Assembly (NCBI GenBank): GCA_013298365.1
Contig: JAAFHL010000006.1
Location: forward strand, 1 to 36,477
Length of the DNA stretch: 36,477 nucleotides
Reading direction: 5' to 3'
From: Bacteroidota bacterium
Lineage (GTDB): Bacteria > Bacteroidota > Bacteroidia > J057
Below, in pieces: positions 24,028 to 32,824 of the stretch. The notes below the pieces were generated by a model. That model was not told the origin of the DNA, made no database searches, and saw only the letters and a program-made list of their open reading frames with translations. The stretch's first letter is position 1. Each line of letters begins with the position of its first letter. A program made the translations under genes and the position numbers.

Positions 24028-24067
24028 AAAAAACAGGAAACTATTTAGCAGTAGCTTACTGTTTTTT
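24028..24067 (+). terminator. Rho-independent terminator-like hairpin after gcvH
   Basis: AAAAAACAG (24028-24036) pairs with CTGTTTTTT (24059-24067), and the T-run continues to 24070. It starts 17 bp after the gcvH stop codon. The stem is AT-rich with a 22-nt loop that itself can form a short stem. Confidence 0.65.
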
Positions 24068-24111
24068 TTTCAATATTATATCGGATATTTTTGTCCGTTT
24101 ATAATATTATC

Positions 24112-24287
24112 GGCTTGTCTATTGCCATACAAGGCGATATGCCCCCGCTGATTAGTTCTATTTATCGGTAGAAATATGTACAAACACTCATATTTTATCC
24201 ATTTTTCGTGCTTGCACGAAAAAATAGGGTTGGATATGGGGGCAATTATATTCTTTCTACCGATATTTTGTCGCTATGCGACAAGCC
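24112..24287. repeat. Dense palindromic intergenic element with crossed stems
   Basis: Most of the 316-bp gap between gcvH and the next gene is structured. Paired segments are GGCTTGTC (24112-24119) with GACAAGCC (24280-24287), TGCCCCC (24140-24146) with GGGGGCA (24238-24244), TATCGGTAGAAA (24163-24174) with TTTCTACCGATA (24254-24265), and a central hairpin TTTTTCGTGC/GCACGAAAAA (24202-24223). A local hairpin TTGTCGC/GCGACAA lies at 24268-24284. The second and third pairs cross each other, so they cannot all form in one simple fold. It could be a decayed mobile element, a structured RNA, or a recombination site. No coding capacity is visible. Confidence 0.75.
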
Positions 24288-24327
24288 ACTACACAATCCG
24301 TTAGCATTAGTGATTTTTAATTTATCC

Positions 24328-24897
24328 TTATTTTTTGTTATAATCCTCCAACAATAATCTCAAAATCGTATCATTTTTGATAGGAATAACGCCCCAGTTT
24401 TTTACTTTTTCGTCAAAACGCAAAGCAAGCGTTGCTTTTTTGTTGAGGCTATCATTGTTGTAAGGACAGGTTTTTACTTTGTCTGAAAAATAGTAGAAAA
24501 GGTATGGATTACTCCAATTATTTGGATTTGGCGGCTGTTTCCGCATTTTTTGGGTATAAATAATATAGTCTTTCGGTGGGAGTAGAAAAATATCATTCGG
24601 TTTCATCATTCTTTCAATCTCCATAGGTACAGCATAATTTTCGCCATGACGTGCCGCAACTAATTCATTTTCAGGAACATTTCCGAATTTTTTAGCTTCC
24701 TTATAATATTCTTTTATCCTGTCTAATACAACTACGTGGCGGGGTAATGCAGATATAAGCAATAAACTAACGCCTCCTATAATGGTAAGTAGGAATTGTT
24801 TGCCTATATTAATGCCTGCTTTTGGTGCAGCAATAGTTGATGTATTTGTTTGCTCTGCCTTAACAGTTTGAGGCGAAGACGTGTTTTTTTTTGCCAT
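24328..24897 (-). CDS. Hypothetical single-pass membrane protein
   Basis: A 189-aa protein not recognised. It has a hydrophilic Lys/Thr/Ser N-terminus (1-32), one membrane segment (about 34-52, FLLTIIGGVSLLLISAL), and an extracytoplasmic domain of about 135 residues. That domain contains YSD-like tyrosine-rich stretches (NPYLFYYFSDKVKTCPYNNDS) and RFDEKVKNWGVIPI. It is on the same strand as the PAP2 gene upstream, 125 bp away. Confidence 0.65.
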   Translation of the reverse strand: MAKKNTSSPQTVKAEQTNTSTIAAPKAGINIGKQFLLTIIGGVSLLLISALPRHVVVLDRIKEYYKEAKKFGNVPENELVAARHGENYAVPMEIERMMKPNDIFLLPPKDYIIYTQKMRKQPPNPNNWSNPYLFYYFSDKVKTCPYNNDSLNKKATLALRFDEKVKNWGVIPIKNDTILRLLLEDYNKK

Positions 24898-25022
24898 AAT
24901 AAACAGAAAATCAATGATGTAGCATGAATGTAAGGACTGAAACTTTTATTCATTTAGATGCTGAGGACAAAAGTAAGAGAAATTTGCTAATTTTTGATGA
25001 GATAGGTGAAAATATTTTGTAT

Positions 25023-25742
25023 TTATTCTCTCAACAACCTCAACACATCTAAGCCTACAATCAGCATCGCCACAATCCATAGAACAAGGCTAATATAGCG
25101 ATTCACTTCTATTGAAATATTGTTATATTTTGCGCTTAACCTTTCATATAAAAAATACAAGGGCAAAATAGCAACGCCAAAACCTATCATACTCCCTGTT
25201 ACAATATCTCCCAAAAAATGAACCCCTATATAAAGTCGAGTATAACAAAGTAGTAGCGCAAATAAAGCAATGATAATGCCATATAAAGGCTGTTTTTTTC
25301 CTGCAAAAAATGCCATATATGTGCAAACTACCGTAGCTGAAAGGCTATGCCCCGAGGGAAAACTGTTATTTACCTCACCTTGCAGCGTGATATAATGAAT
25401 ATTTTCCTTGCCAAATACCACAGGCGGTCGAAAACAATGGTCGAAAAAGCCAATTTTGAGTACATACATCACTACCATACCCATCAAAAGGGCAATAATC
25501 ATGATAAATAAACCCGTATTGTCTTTGCCTGTAATCACAAATGCTAAAATACCTGCCAACAAAATGCCATCACCCAAATGTGTGAGGTACGGAAAAATGG
25601 CATCACCCAGTGGAAAATAATGCTTATTGAGCATCAAAAAACTTTCTTCATAACCATATACTCTCCACATTACCAAGCCTATTGCCCAAAAAAAGAGCAG
25701 CGTAAGAAAAAAATAAAAAATATTTTTAGGTATTAATTTCAT
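25023..25742 (-). CDS. PAP2-superfamily membrane phosphatase
   Basis: A 239-aa membrane protein with about six hydrophobic segments and the three PAP2 motifs: K-x8-RP in KIGFFDHCFRPP, SFPSGHS, and the C-terminal TRLYIGVHFLGDIVTG carrying the catalytic histidine and aspartate. Members remove phosphate from lipid phosphates such as undecaprenyl diphosphate, phosphatidic acid or lipid A precursors; the substrate is not determinable here. The ATG at 25742 is chosen over an upstream TTG. It begins 23 bp after the stop of the beta-barrel gene, suggesting one transcript. Confidence 0.9.
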   Translation of the reverse strand: MKLIPKNIFYFFLTLLFFWAIGLVMWRVYGYEESFLMLNKHYFPLGDAIFPYLTHLGDGILLAGILAFVITGKDNTGLFIMIIALLMGMVVMYVLKIGFFDHCFRPPVVFGKENIHYITLQGEVNNSFPSGHSLSATVVCTYMAFFAGKKQPLYGIIIALFALLLCYTRLYIGVHFLGDIVTGSMIGFGVAILPLYFLYERLSAKYNNISIEVNRYISLVLWIVAMLIVGLDVLRLLRE

Positions 25743-25765
25743 TTGTGATGTTGGTAAATTCAAAA

Positions 25766-26443
25766 CTAAAAAATAAGTACACCAATTCCGCCTGTAAGCA
25801 TGAGTGCCGAAAAATTGCGCATACGATGATACGCCGCTTCATTGATATACGTATCTTTTACTTCGCCCAATTCTAAGGGCAACGTATAGGAGCTTTTGAT
25901 GCCATAATGAAAGGTAATATACTTATAAACAATGCGTTGTATGCCTATTGAAAAGCCCAAAGCAAGTTGTTTTTTTGTAGCTAAGGGATGCCCAACTACA
26001 TTGCGAGGCGAAAAATCGTAGCGACCAAATCGGTCTGCAATGTCATATTCTAAGTAATTTAATTCAAATTGCTGATAAGGACCTAAGGGGGCAATTACGC
26101 CTAATTTGAAGAAGTTGAACCATCTCACATTCATGCCAAGCCCCCAGCCTGTGATACTTGCCCGACCGGTGCGCATTGTTATAGGACTAACATAGCCCAT
26201 TTGCGTAGAAAAAGATTGATACATTGCGCCAACGGTAATATTTCTTGATAAAATAAATTGATAACGCCCTGTAAATGTGGTGTTTATGGTACTATTTTCT
26301 TCAAAAAGAGAAGGCATTGCGCTGATTTCGCCCATAATGCTGTGTCGCATACCTAAATAACCTGGGGTTTGTGCATACAAAACCAAGTGAAATAGATTCC
26401 CAACGAACAGCAGCCCAAAATAGCGAAAAGCAGCATTTTTCAT
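25766..26443 (-). CDS. Outer-membrane beta-barrel-like protein, unknown function
   Basis: A 225-aa exported protein with a signal peptide (hydrophobic to about residue 24, ending YAQ). The mature part has alternating aromatic/hydrophobic strands (TTFTGRYQFILSRNITVGAM, SITGWGLGMNVRWF, KQLALGFSIGIQRIVYKY) and ends in GGIGVLIF, a typical barrel terminus. It is not assigned to a family. It sits between the FHA gene (18 bp upstream) and the PAP2 gene (23 bp downstream). Confidence 0.75.
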   Translation of the reverse strand: MKNAAFRYFGLLFVGNLFHLVLYAQTPGYLGMRHSIMGEISAMPSLFEENSTINTTFTGRYQFILSRNITVGAMYQSFSTQMGYVSPITMRTGRASITGWGLGMNVRWFNFFKLGVIAPLGPYQQFELNYLEYDIADRFGRYDFSPRNVVGHPLATKKQLALGFSIGIQRIVYKYITFHYGIKSSYTLPLELGEVKDTYINEAAYHRMRNFSALMLTGGIGVLIF

Positions 26444-26461
26444 GTAGAAATGATTACAAAA

Positions 26462-27697
26462 TTAGAAAATCACAGTTATTGTGTAGTCAGAATCCAATAC
26501 ATCGGCAAAAATTTTGTCTTGATTTGCCACATATTGTGGTTTGATTTTGAAAACCAATTTTGTCATACCTACTTGAATTGTGTCGCCATCTTGCAAATAC
26601 ATTGTTACTTTTGGGTCAACTCTCCGCATACTCGCATTGAGATACGTTCCGTTCATGCTTGGCGATTTATCTTTGCGCTTTCCCCCGTCATCTCTCAACT
26701 CAAACACAAATATATTGCCTGGTACTCGAAAAGCCCGAATCCACGCATGTCCACGACTTATGTATTTATCATCAGAAATATCTACCTCAATCGGTGTAAC
26801 ATTATCGCCTCGCCCAATGGTATTATCGCCTTCAAACAGCTCATAATAAACAGGTTTGCGATTTTCGGTATGGCGAATGAGCCACGCAACAGCAAGTTTT
26901 CCTTGCTTGTCTGACACATTATGTGAGATTTTATCTATCCCCAAAATAGGCGTATCAAGCCGTTCTATCTTTGGCGGCGGCGCAATTTCTGTTTTTTCGG
27001 GAAAAATGAGGGGCTGTTCTACCTTTTTTTCAGGAAAAACAGGCGGCTTTTCAGCAGGAATGTCTTGCAAAAAATCCATTAACTTTTTCTCCTCTGCCAA
27101 AATTTCTTTCAACGCATCGCTTACACTATACAGTTCTTTTTGCGCAGGTGGAATAGGTGGGGGAGGAGAGACATGTTTTTCGGTGAAAATAGGTTCTTCT
27201 GCTTTTTTTTCTTCCAAAAAAGTAACCAAATCTTTGTCTTTATCTTCTATTTCCTGTAAAATTTCAGGCACATTAATAGGTTCAACTACCGTTTTTTCCC
27301 AAACCTCAGGCTGTTTGTCTATTGGCAAGATGACTTCTTCTTTGACAGGGGAGGAGATAGCGATAACTTCTTTGTCCACAGGCAAAATCGTTTCTTCTTT
27401 TATAATAGGCGTTATTTCAACTATTTGAGGAGAAACAGGTGCTTGTTTTTCGATAATAATGGGCGTTTCTTTGATTTTTTCTTGCGGCAAATCCGCTTTT
27501 TTCAAACGAATTTTATCCTTGATAGATACACGCCCCTCTACTGCCGTCAAAGACAGTCCCTCGGGTACAATCACCCTATTCATTTCTGGGTTAGTGATAT
27601 TGATATTATTGATAACGACAATCACAGTACCACAAAATACACATTTGGGCGTTTCCGCAGAAACTGTTTTTCCACAATTATGACACGTTTTTTCCAT
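26462..27697 (-). CDS. Zinc-ribbon and FHA-domain protein
   Basis: A 411-aa cytoplasmic-type protein. The N-terminal zinc ribbon has C5-x2-C8 and C19-x2-C22. A long Pro/Glu/Lys-rich, probably disordered linker (about 50-260) contains recurring 'KEExILPxDK' and 'EKxxEQPxxFPEK' segments. The C-terminal FHA domain (about 280-385) shows GRGDN (G295-R296), SRGHAWI and NGTYLN, the phosphothreonine-binding signature. The ATG at 27697 is chosen because it starts at the zinc ribbon; the frame upstream begins with a TTG. FHA proteins read serine/threonine phosphorylation, but no kinase is in the window. tatC lies 47 bp upstream on the same strand. Confidence 0.88.
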   Translation of the reverse strand: MEKTCHNCGKTVSAETPKCVFCGTVIVVINNINITNPEMNRVIVPEGLSLTAVEGRVSIKDKIRLKKADLPQEKIKETPIIIEKQAPVSPQIVEITPIIKEETILPVDKEVIAISSPVKEEVILPIDKQPEVWEKTVVEPINVPEILQEIEDKDKDLVTFLEEKKAEEPIFTEKHVSPPPPIPPAQKELYSVSDALKEILAEEKKLMDFLQDIPAEKPPVFPEKKVEQPLIFPEKTEIAPPPKIERLDTPILGIDKISHNVSDKQGKLAVAWLIRHTENRKPVYYELFEGDNTIGRGDNVTPIEVDISDDKYISRGHAWIRAFRVPGNIFVFELRDDGGKRKDKSPSMNGTYLNASMRRVDPKVTMYLQDGDTIQVGMTKLVFKIKPQYVANQDKIFADVLDSDYTITVIF

Positions 27698-27744
27698 ACC
27701 TAAAAGATTTATATACAAAACTACGGAATATTTCCCAAGAAAAC

Positions 27745-28587
27745 CTATTCATCTTTCGCCATATTTTTCGTAACTACTACACTCACCCAAATACTTACTT
27801 CATACAACAACAAAAGCGGAATAAATATCAAAATCATGCTCAAAACATCTGGAGGCGTGATGATAGCTGCAAGCACTAACAAGATGACAATGGCGTGGCG
27901 ATGATATTCTCTCATAAAAGTAGGCGTAAGCAAGCCCAATTTTGCCAAATAATAGACAACAATCGGCATTTCAAAAATAACGGCTCCCCCCAATACAATT
28001 TGTGTGACCAAATCTATTACATCACCAATTTTCCATTGATTTTGTACTTCGGCAGCTATTTTGAATTGAGAAAGAAAAATAACAGAGAATGGCGTAACAA
28101 TATAGTACGAAAATAAAACTCCTATAAAAAACAATGCACTGATAATAAATACATTACCTCTTAGTTTCTTTTGTTCGGTAGGGTGCAAACCAGGTCGGAT
28201 AAAACGCCAAACTTCCCAAGCAATATAAGGAAACGCTATCACAAAACCTGCAAAAAACGCAATGCCAAAAGCGGTAATGAATTGTTCATAAGGACTTATG
28301 GCAATCATTACTACGTCCATTTTGGTAAAGCACATGCTCTCATCTAAATGGCACATAAACCTATGGACAGGAAAGTCAGGTTTGAAAGGTTTTAAAATAA
28401 AAAACTGAATAAAGTCTTCAATTTTAACAAAAACCGCAATGGCAAAGACCATAATAACCGCTAAACTCCGAATAATGTGCCACCGCAACTCTTCTAAATG
28501 GTCAAGAAAGGACATTTCTTCGTCATTTTCGGTAGAATTTGCTTTTTGTTTATTGCGAGAAGAAATTAAATTTGAAATAATGCTCAT
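27745..28587 (-). CDS. tatC: Twin-arginine translocase subunit TatC
   Basis: A 280-aa polytopic protein with about six membrane segments. The conserved SFLDHLEELRWHIIRS opens the core, and FAGFVIAFPYIAWEVWRFIRPGLHPTEQKK and PDVLSMILIFIPLLLLYE are hallmark TatC stretches. It recognises twin-arginine signal peptides of folded proteins. A 24-residue hydrophilic N-terminal extension precedes the core, so an internal ATG at 28515 is an alternative start. The first periplasmic loop carries several cysteines. No tatA/B gene is adjacent. Confidence 0.95.
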   Translation of the reverse strand: MSIISNLISSRNKQKANSTENDEEMSFLDHLEELRWHIIRSLAVIMVFAIAVFVKIEDFIQFFILKPFKPDFPVHRFMCHLDESMCFTKMDVVMIAISPYEQFITAFGIAFFAGFVIAFPYIAWEVWRFIRPGLHPTEQKKLRGNVFIISALFFIGVLFSYYIVTPFSVIFLSQFKIAAEVQNQWKIGDVIDLVTQIVLGGAVIFEMPIVVYYLAKLGLLTPTFMREYHRHAIVILLVLAAIITPPDVLSMILIFIPLLLLYEVSIWVSVVVTKNMAKDE

Positions 28588-28737
28588 AGAAAATGTAGTA
28601 TATAATACGATTTGCTAACGAATTGGCTGATATTTGATGCAAAAACGGAAATAAATGAAGGCTTCGCATCAAATAAGGCACAAATTTACACAAATTTAAA
28701 AGAAAAGCCTTAATTTAGCCCCAAATTTGAAGCTAAA

Positions 28738-29580
28738 ATGAAAAAACAACTACTTTTAGGGCTAATAGGTTTGGTCGTGATTTCCACTTTTGCAAGCAAT
28801 GACCCTAGTCTTACAGGCGCAAGAGGCATCGCTTTGGGACGTGCTTTTACAGGGGTAAAAGGCTCGTTATGGGCTTTATCCTACAATCCTGCAGGCATTG
28901 CTTTCTTAGATGCTCCCATAGGTGGTGTATATTCTGAACGCCGTTTTGGATTGAAAGAACTTACCTACGGCGGGGCTTCTTTTGCCATGCCTTTCAAAGA
29001 AAAACACTATATAGGTGTGGAAGTTGGCTCTTTTGGTTATAACAATTATCGTGAAACAAAGACTTCAATCGCATATGCTACGCATTTTCTGGGGGCATTA
29101 AGCATTGGCACGAAAATCAACTTTGCCAATGTAAATGTCGCTGATTTGGGCAGTGCAAATTCCGCTTTTGTGGATTTGGGTTTAAATTATAGCCTAAGTA
29201 AAAGCCTATCTATGGGGGCGAGTGCTTATAATATCAATCAAGCTAAGTTGCGCACCTTGAATGGAAAACAAAATATTCCTACGGTTTTGACCGCAGGGAT
29301 TGCCTATACGCCTTCCGAAAAAATCCTACTTGTCGCTGATATTCAGAAAGATGTGACTCGTCCTTTTTCGGTAAGGGGGGGAGTAGAATATTTCTTTATG
29401 AAAAGTCTCTGTGGACGAGTAGGCGTGAGTACGCAGCCACTTTCTACAAATGTAGGCATAGGTTGGCAATATAAGGGCATTGCATTAGACATTGCGGGCA
29501 GTTTGCATGAAAGATTAGGTTTTACGCCCAGTTTTTCTTTGGCATATAAGTTTGCCAAGAAAACAAAGGGTTCTCAATAG
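28738..29580 (+). CDS. PorV/FadL-like outer-membrane beta-barrel protein
   Basis: A 280-aa exported protein. The N-terminal signal peptide is followed by TGARGIALGRAFTGVKGSLWALSYNPAGIAFL, the opening typical of PorV/PorQ/FadL-like barrels in Bacteroidota. Later strands (YIGVEVGSFGYNNY, GALSIGTKINFANV, ILLVADIQKD, FSLAYKFAKK) fit a 14-strand barrel. It is 30 bp upstream of the lipid acyltransferase gene and probably shares its transcript. Family members serve in type IX secretion or hydrophobic-compound transport; neither role is shown here. Confidence 0.8.
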   Translation: MKKQLLLGLIGLVVISTFASNDPSLTGARGIALGRAFTGVKGSLWALSYNPAGIAFLDAPIGGVYSERRFGLKELTYGGASFAMPFKEKHYIGVEVGSFGYNNYRETKTSIAYATHFLGALSIGTKINFANVNVADLGSANSAFVDLGLNYSLSKSLSMGASAYNINQAKLRTLNGKQNIPTVLTAGIAYTPSEKILLVADIQKDVTRPFSVRGGVEYFFMKSLCGRVGVSTQPLSTNVGIGWQYKGIALDIAGSLHERLGFTPSFSLAYKFAKKTKGSQ

Positions 29581-29610
29581 CCGTATAAAAACCAAATAGC
29601 TTCAAATTCT

Positions 29611-31416
29611 ATGAAAAAGAAATTATTATCTTTTGACTCCCACAATATATTGAGTCGAATCGCTCGTCCTTTTGTCGAAAATGTGATGGGAATTGCGCAA
29701 ATCAATCAACTCTATGATTCTTTGACCCATCATGACAAGAATGCGGCTGCATTTTCGGAGGACATTTTAGAAAAGTTAGCGGTTCAATATAGCTTGCCTT
29801 CGGAAGAAGTTTTGCAGGAGTTGCGAGAAATAAAAGGTTCTTTGGTGTTTGTTTCCAACAATCCGTTGGGAGGGGTTGAAGTTTTTTTGATGATTGTCTT
29901 GATGCAAAAAATCAGAGATGATTATCGCCTCATGGGAAATGACATATTGGCAAATATCGAAGAATTGGAAAATGCCATTATTTCTGCTGAAAATCCGCAA
30001 AATGTGTCCGAAAAAACCTCTTGGGCTTTGCAACTTATTTCCTATCTACAAGAAGGAGGCATGTTAGCTTTGTTTCCGAATGGAGAACATGCGGAGACGC
30101 ACCTGCCTGGCATGTCTTTTCAACGGCAAGATTGGGACGAGCGAATTGCCCGTATTCTATTGCTCACAAAGGCAACCGTTGTCCCTATTTATTTTCATGG
30201 AAGAAGCAGTTTTGTGTTTCAATTTATGGGTTTGATATCGCCTCGCTTACGCAAAAGATTGTTGCCTTGGGAGTTTTTGAATACTTCTCACAAAAAAATA
30301 GATTTTTGTGTTGGCAAAAAAATCACGACTAATCGTTTGGAGCAATTTCAAGACAAAGACAAATATGAAGCGATAAATCACTATTTGCAATCCAAAATTT
30401 ATTTGCTTTCCCTCCATTTTTTGAAAAATAGGCAGATAGATATTCATAATATTCAAAATAGAATTAGGGCTTTTTGGGGAAATGAAGAAGATGTGAAAAG
30501 CATCATTCCGCCCATTGCACAGCAAAAACTTTGTGAAGAATTGGCAAACCTGCCGCAAGAATCCTTGTTAGTAGATACCGAAAAAATGCAAATATGGGTT
30601 TTTCGGCAAGCGCAAGCTCCCAATATGATGCAGGAAATTGGGCGTTTAAGAGAAGTTACTTTCCGAGAAATTGGGGAAGGTTCAGGAAAAGCCTATGATA
30701 CAGATACTTTTGATAACTATTATTACCAACTTTTGCTTTGGGACAAGCAGAAACAGCAAGTTGCAGGCGGCTATCGAATTGGTAAAACCGATGAGATTTT
30801 GCAAAAATATGGTTTTGAGGGCATATATATATGTACCATTTTTCGGGTAAAAGAGGAACTTCTGCGCCAAATTCAACCTGCGATTGAGTTAGGACGTTCA
30901 TTTATTGTGAAAGAATATCAACGCAGTTATCAACCTTTACTTTTGCTGTGGACAGGCATTTGCCAGTTTATTTTGCAAGACATGAAATATCGCTACATTA
31001 TTGGACCTGTGAGTATTTCGGCAGAAATGAATGCTGTATCTAAAACCTTGTTAGTCAATTTTTTAGAAGATAATAACTTGGCAGAAGGCTTGGCAGATTT
31101 TGTCAAACCCAAGCATAAATTTCACAAAAAAAGGAAAGCTGCATCTTATTATCATAGCTTTTCCACAGATGATATGCGGGATTTGAATGATGCGATTGTT
31201 GAGTTGGAAAAAAACAACATGGGCGTGCCTGTTTTATTTAAACATTACCTCAAAATGGGGGCAAAAATGTTAGCGTTCAATGTGGACCCCGATTTTTCCG
31301 ATGTGTTAGACTGTTTTATGATGACAGATTTGCTCAAAACAGATACTTTTCTGTTACAAAAATACATGGGAAAAGAGAATTTGCCCAAATATTATGCGTT
31401 TCATGGAAAATCATGA
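29611..31416 (+). CDS. Two-domain aminolipid acyltransferase (OlsF/GlsF-like)
   Basis: A 601-aa fusion. The N-terminal part (about 60-290) is a PlsC-type lysophospholipid acyltransferase, and the C-terminal part (about 325-600) is a GNAT/hemolysin-like N-acyltransferase (REVTFREIGEGSGKAYDTD, ELGRSFIVKEYQRSYQPLLLLW). This order is known from OlsF/GlsF enzymes that build ornithine or glycine lipids by N- then O-acylation of the amino acid. The PlsC catalytic motif NHPxGGxD appears altered: residues 83-90 read NNPLGGVE, so the histidine position is asparagine (AAT). The FPNGEH segment of motif III remains. The C-terminal N-acyltransferase half looks intact. Confidence 0.85.
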   Translation: MKKKLLSFDSHNILSRIARPFVENVMGIAQINQLYDSLTHHDKNAAAFSEDILEKLAVQYSLPSEEVLQELREIKGSLVFVSNNPLGGVEVFLMIVLMQKIRDDYRLMGNDILANIEELENAIISAENPQNVSEKTSWALQLISYLQEGGMLALFPNGEHAETHLPGMSFQRQDWDERIARILLLTKATVVPIYFHGRSSFVFQFMGLISPRLRKRLLPWEFLNTSHKKIDFCVGKKITTNRLEQFQDKDKYEAINHYLQSKIYLLSLHFLKNRQIDIHNIQNRIRAFWGNEEDVKSIIPPIAQQKLCEELANLPQESLLVDTEKMQIWVFRQAQAPNMMQEIGRLREVTFREIGEGSGKAYDTDTFDNYYYQLLLWDKQKQQVAGGYRIGKTDEILQKYGFEGIYICTIFRVKEELLRQIQPAIELGRSFIVKEYQRSYQPLLLLWTGICQFILQDMKYRYIIGPVSISAEMNAVSKTLLVNFLEDNNLAEGLADFVKPKHKFHKKRKAASYYHSFSTDDMRDLNDAIVELEKNNMGVPVLFKHYLKMGAKMLAFNVDPDFSDVLDCFMMTDLLKTDTFLLQKYMGKENLPKYYAFHGKS

Positions 31417-31425
31417 AGCAATTAT

Positions 31426-32757
31426 TCATTTAAACCAATCCAATACTTTTTCCAACGCCATGCCTCGTGAGCCTTTGATAAGCAGTACTTCCACGTTTGT
31501 ATCTTGAAGCAAATCCAGCACACTTTCTTTGGAATCAGCTACTTTTACGGCATGAAAACAAGCAAATTGTTGCAATTCTTTTTCAGCAAAAGTCATTTCT
31601 CTGCCAAAAAGTGCCACACAAGCTGGCAAATATTGCGCTACATGTTTGCCTAAGTCTATATGTTCTTGTTCGCTTTCTGCGCCAAGTTCAAACATATCTC
31701 CCAAAATTAAACCAATTTTTTTGTTGGGATTTTCTGCGAAAATATTCGTAATAGCTGCCTTCATCGAAGACGGATTGGCATTGTAGGCATCTATAAAAAT
31801 GCGCAAACCACCTTTTTCTGTCCACTGACTTCTGTGGTTTGTGGGTACATAGTCATAAATCCCCTTTTTGATGCCTGCCATCGAAATGCCAAAATAATCG
31901 GCAATCGCTACTGCTGCCAAAACATTGAGTGCGTTATAAGAGCCACTTAGCTGTGTATCAAAGGTTTCAGTGTTTTGCCAATGTTTGCAACTAATTTCTA
32001 TCTTCATGCCTTCTGCACTATGATTCAAAATATTCATGCCAAAATCACTGTCTTCAGTGCCAAAAGTGATATTTTTCTCCACCTTCCCCTTTATTTCTAC
32101 CACAAGCGGGTCAGTTTCATTCACAAAAATCGTCCCATTTTTCAGCGCAACTGCCTCAAAAAGTTGTCCTTTCACCGTTTGAACGCCTTTGAGATTGATG
32201 AGTCTTTCCAAATGTGCTTTGCCAATATTGGTAATCAATCCCTGCGTAGGTTCGGCAATTTCGCACAATTCCTTTATATCATTAGGCTGATTTGCACCCA
32301 TTTCAATCACCGCAATTTCCATATTTTTAGGCACAGACAGTAACGTCAAAGGCACACCGATGTGATTGTTGAGATTGCCTTGTGTCGCATAGATTTGTTT
32401 TTCGGTACGTAATACAGACGCAATCAATTCCTTGCTTGTCGTTTTTCCATTCGAGCCTGTAATCCCCAAAAAAGGAATGTCAAAGGTTCGGCGATAGTCT
32501 CTTGCCAAGGTTTGCAAGGCTGTTAATGTATTGTTTACTAATAAATAATGATGGTCATTTTCTACAAAAAAAAGAGGATTATCTACTATCGCAAAAGCTG
32601 CGCCTTTTGCTAAGGCTTGCGCTGCATATTCGTTCCCATCAAAATTATCGCCTTTGAGGGCAAAATATAAGTCGTTTTGCTGAATTTTGCGGGTATCTGT
32701 ACAAACTTTTGGATATTGAAGAAAAAGAGACAGTAATTTTTCGGCTGATGTAAACAT
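31426..32757 (-). CDS. murF: UDP-MurNAc-tripeptide--D-Ala-D-Ala ligase
   Basis: A 443-aa Mur ligase. It has an N-terminal UDP-binding domain (CTDTRKIQQNDLYFALKG at 19-36), P-loop GSNGKTT at 101-107, the central segments NHIGVPLTLL and EMGANQPNDI, and the C-terminal domain with DAYNANPSSMKAA and LILGDMFELG. It adds D-Ala-D-Ala to complete the peptidoglycan stem peptide. The ATG at 32757 (MFTSAEKLL) is chosen; the open frame upstream crosses the divergent promoter. It overlaps no gene, and its 3' end is 9 bp from the convergent acyltransferase stop. Confidence 0.95.
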   Translation of the reverse strand: MFTSAEKLLSLFLQYPKVCTDTRKIQQNDLYFALKGDNFDGNEYAAQALAKGAAFAIVDNPLFFVENDHHYLLVNNTLTALQTLARDYRRTFDIPFLGITGSNGKTTSKELIASVLRTEKQIYATQGNLNNHIGVPLTLLSVPKNMEIAVIEMGANQPNDIKELCEIAEPTQGLITNIGKAHLERLINLKGVQTVKGQLFEAVALKNGTIFVNETDPLVVEIKGKVEKNITFGTEDSDFGMNILNHSAEGMKIEISCKHWQNTETFDTQLSGSYNALNVLAAVAIADYFGISMAGIKKGIYDYVPTNHRSQWTEKGGLRIFIDAYNANPSSMKAAITNIFAENPNKKIGLILGDMFELGAESEQEHIDLGKHVAQYLPACVALFGREMTFAEKELQQFACFHAVKVADSKESVLDLLQDTNVEVLLIKGSRGMALEKVLDWFK

Positions 32758-32777
32758 AAAATGGAAAGAAATGTAAT

Positions 32778-32810
32778 TTGCTGCGAAAATACAATCTTTT
32801 CTTATCTTTG
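32778..32810 (+). promoter_or_regulatory. Promoter for the succinate-semialdehyde dehydrogenase gene
   Basis: TTG at 32778-32780, a 22-nt spacer and TATCTTTG at 32803-32810. The start codon is at 32825, so a transcript from here would have a leader of only about 8-10 nt, close to leaderless. It lies in the 67-bp gap to the divergent murF gene. Confidence 0.65.
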
Positions 32811-32824
32811 CCTCAAAAATAGCC

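Noticed and set aside
26580-27428. Plus-strand ORFs (88 and 190 aa) opposite the FHA gene
   Set aside because: Ser/Phe/Gly-rich antisense translations of the Pro/Glu/Lys-rich linker; they lie in the shadow of the zinc-ribbon/FHA gene.
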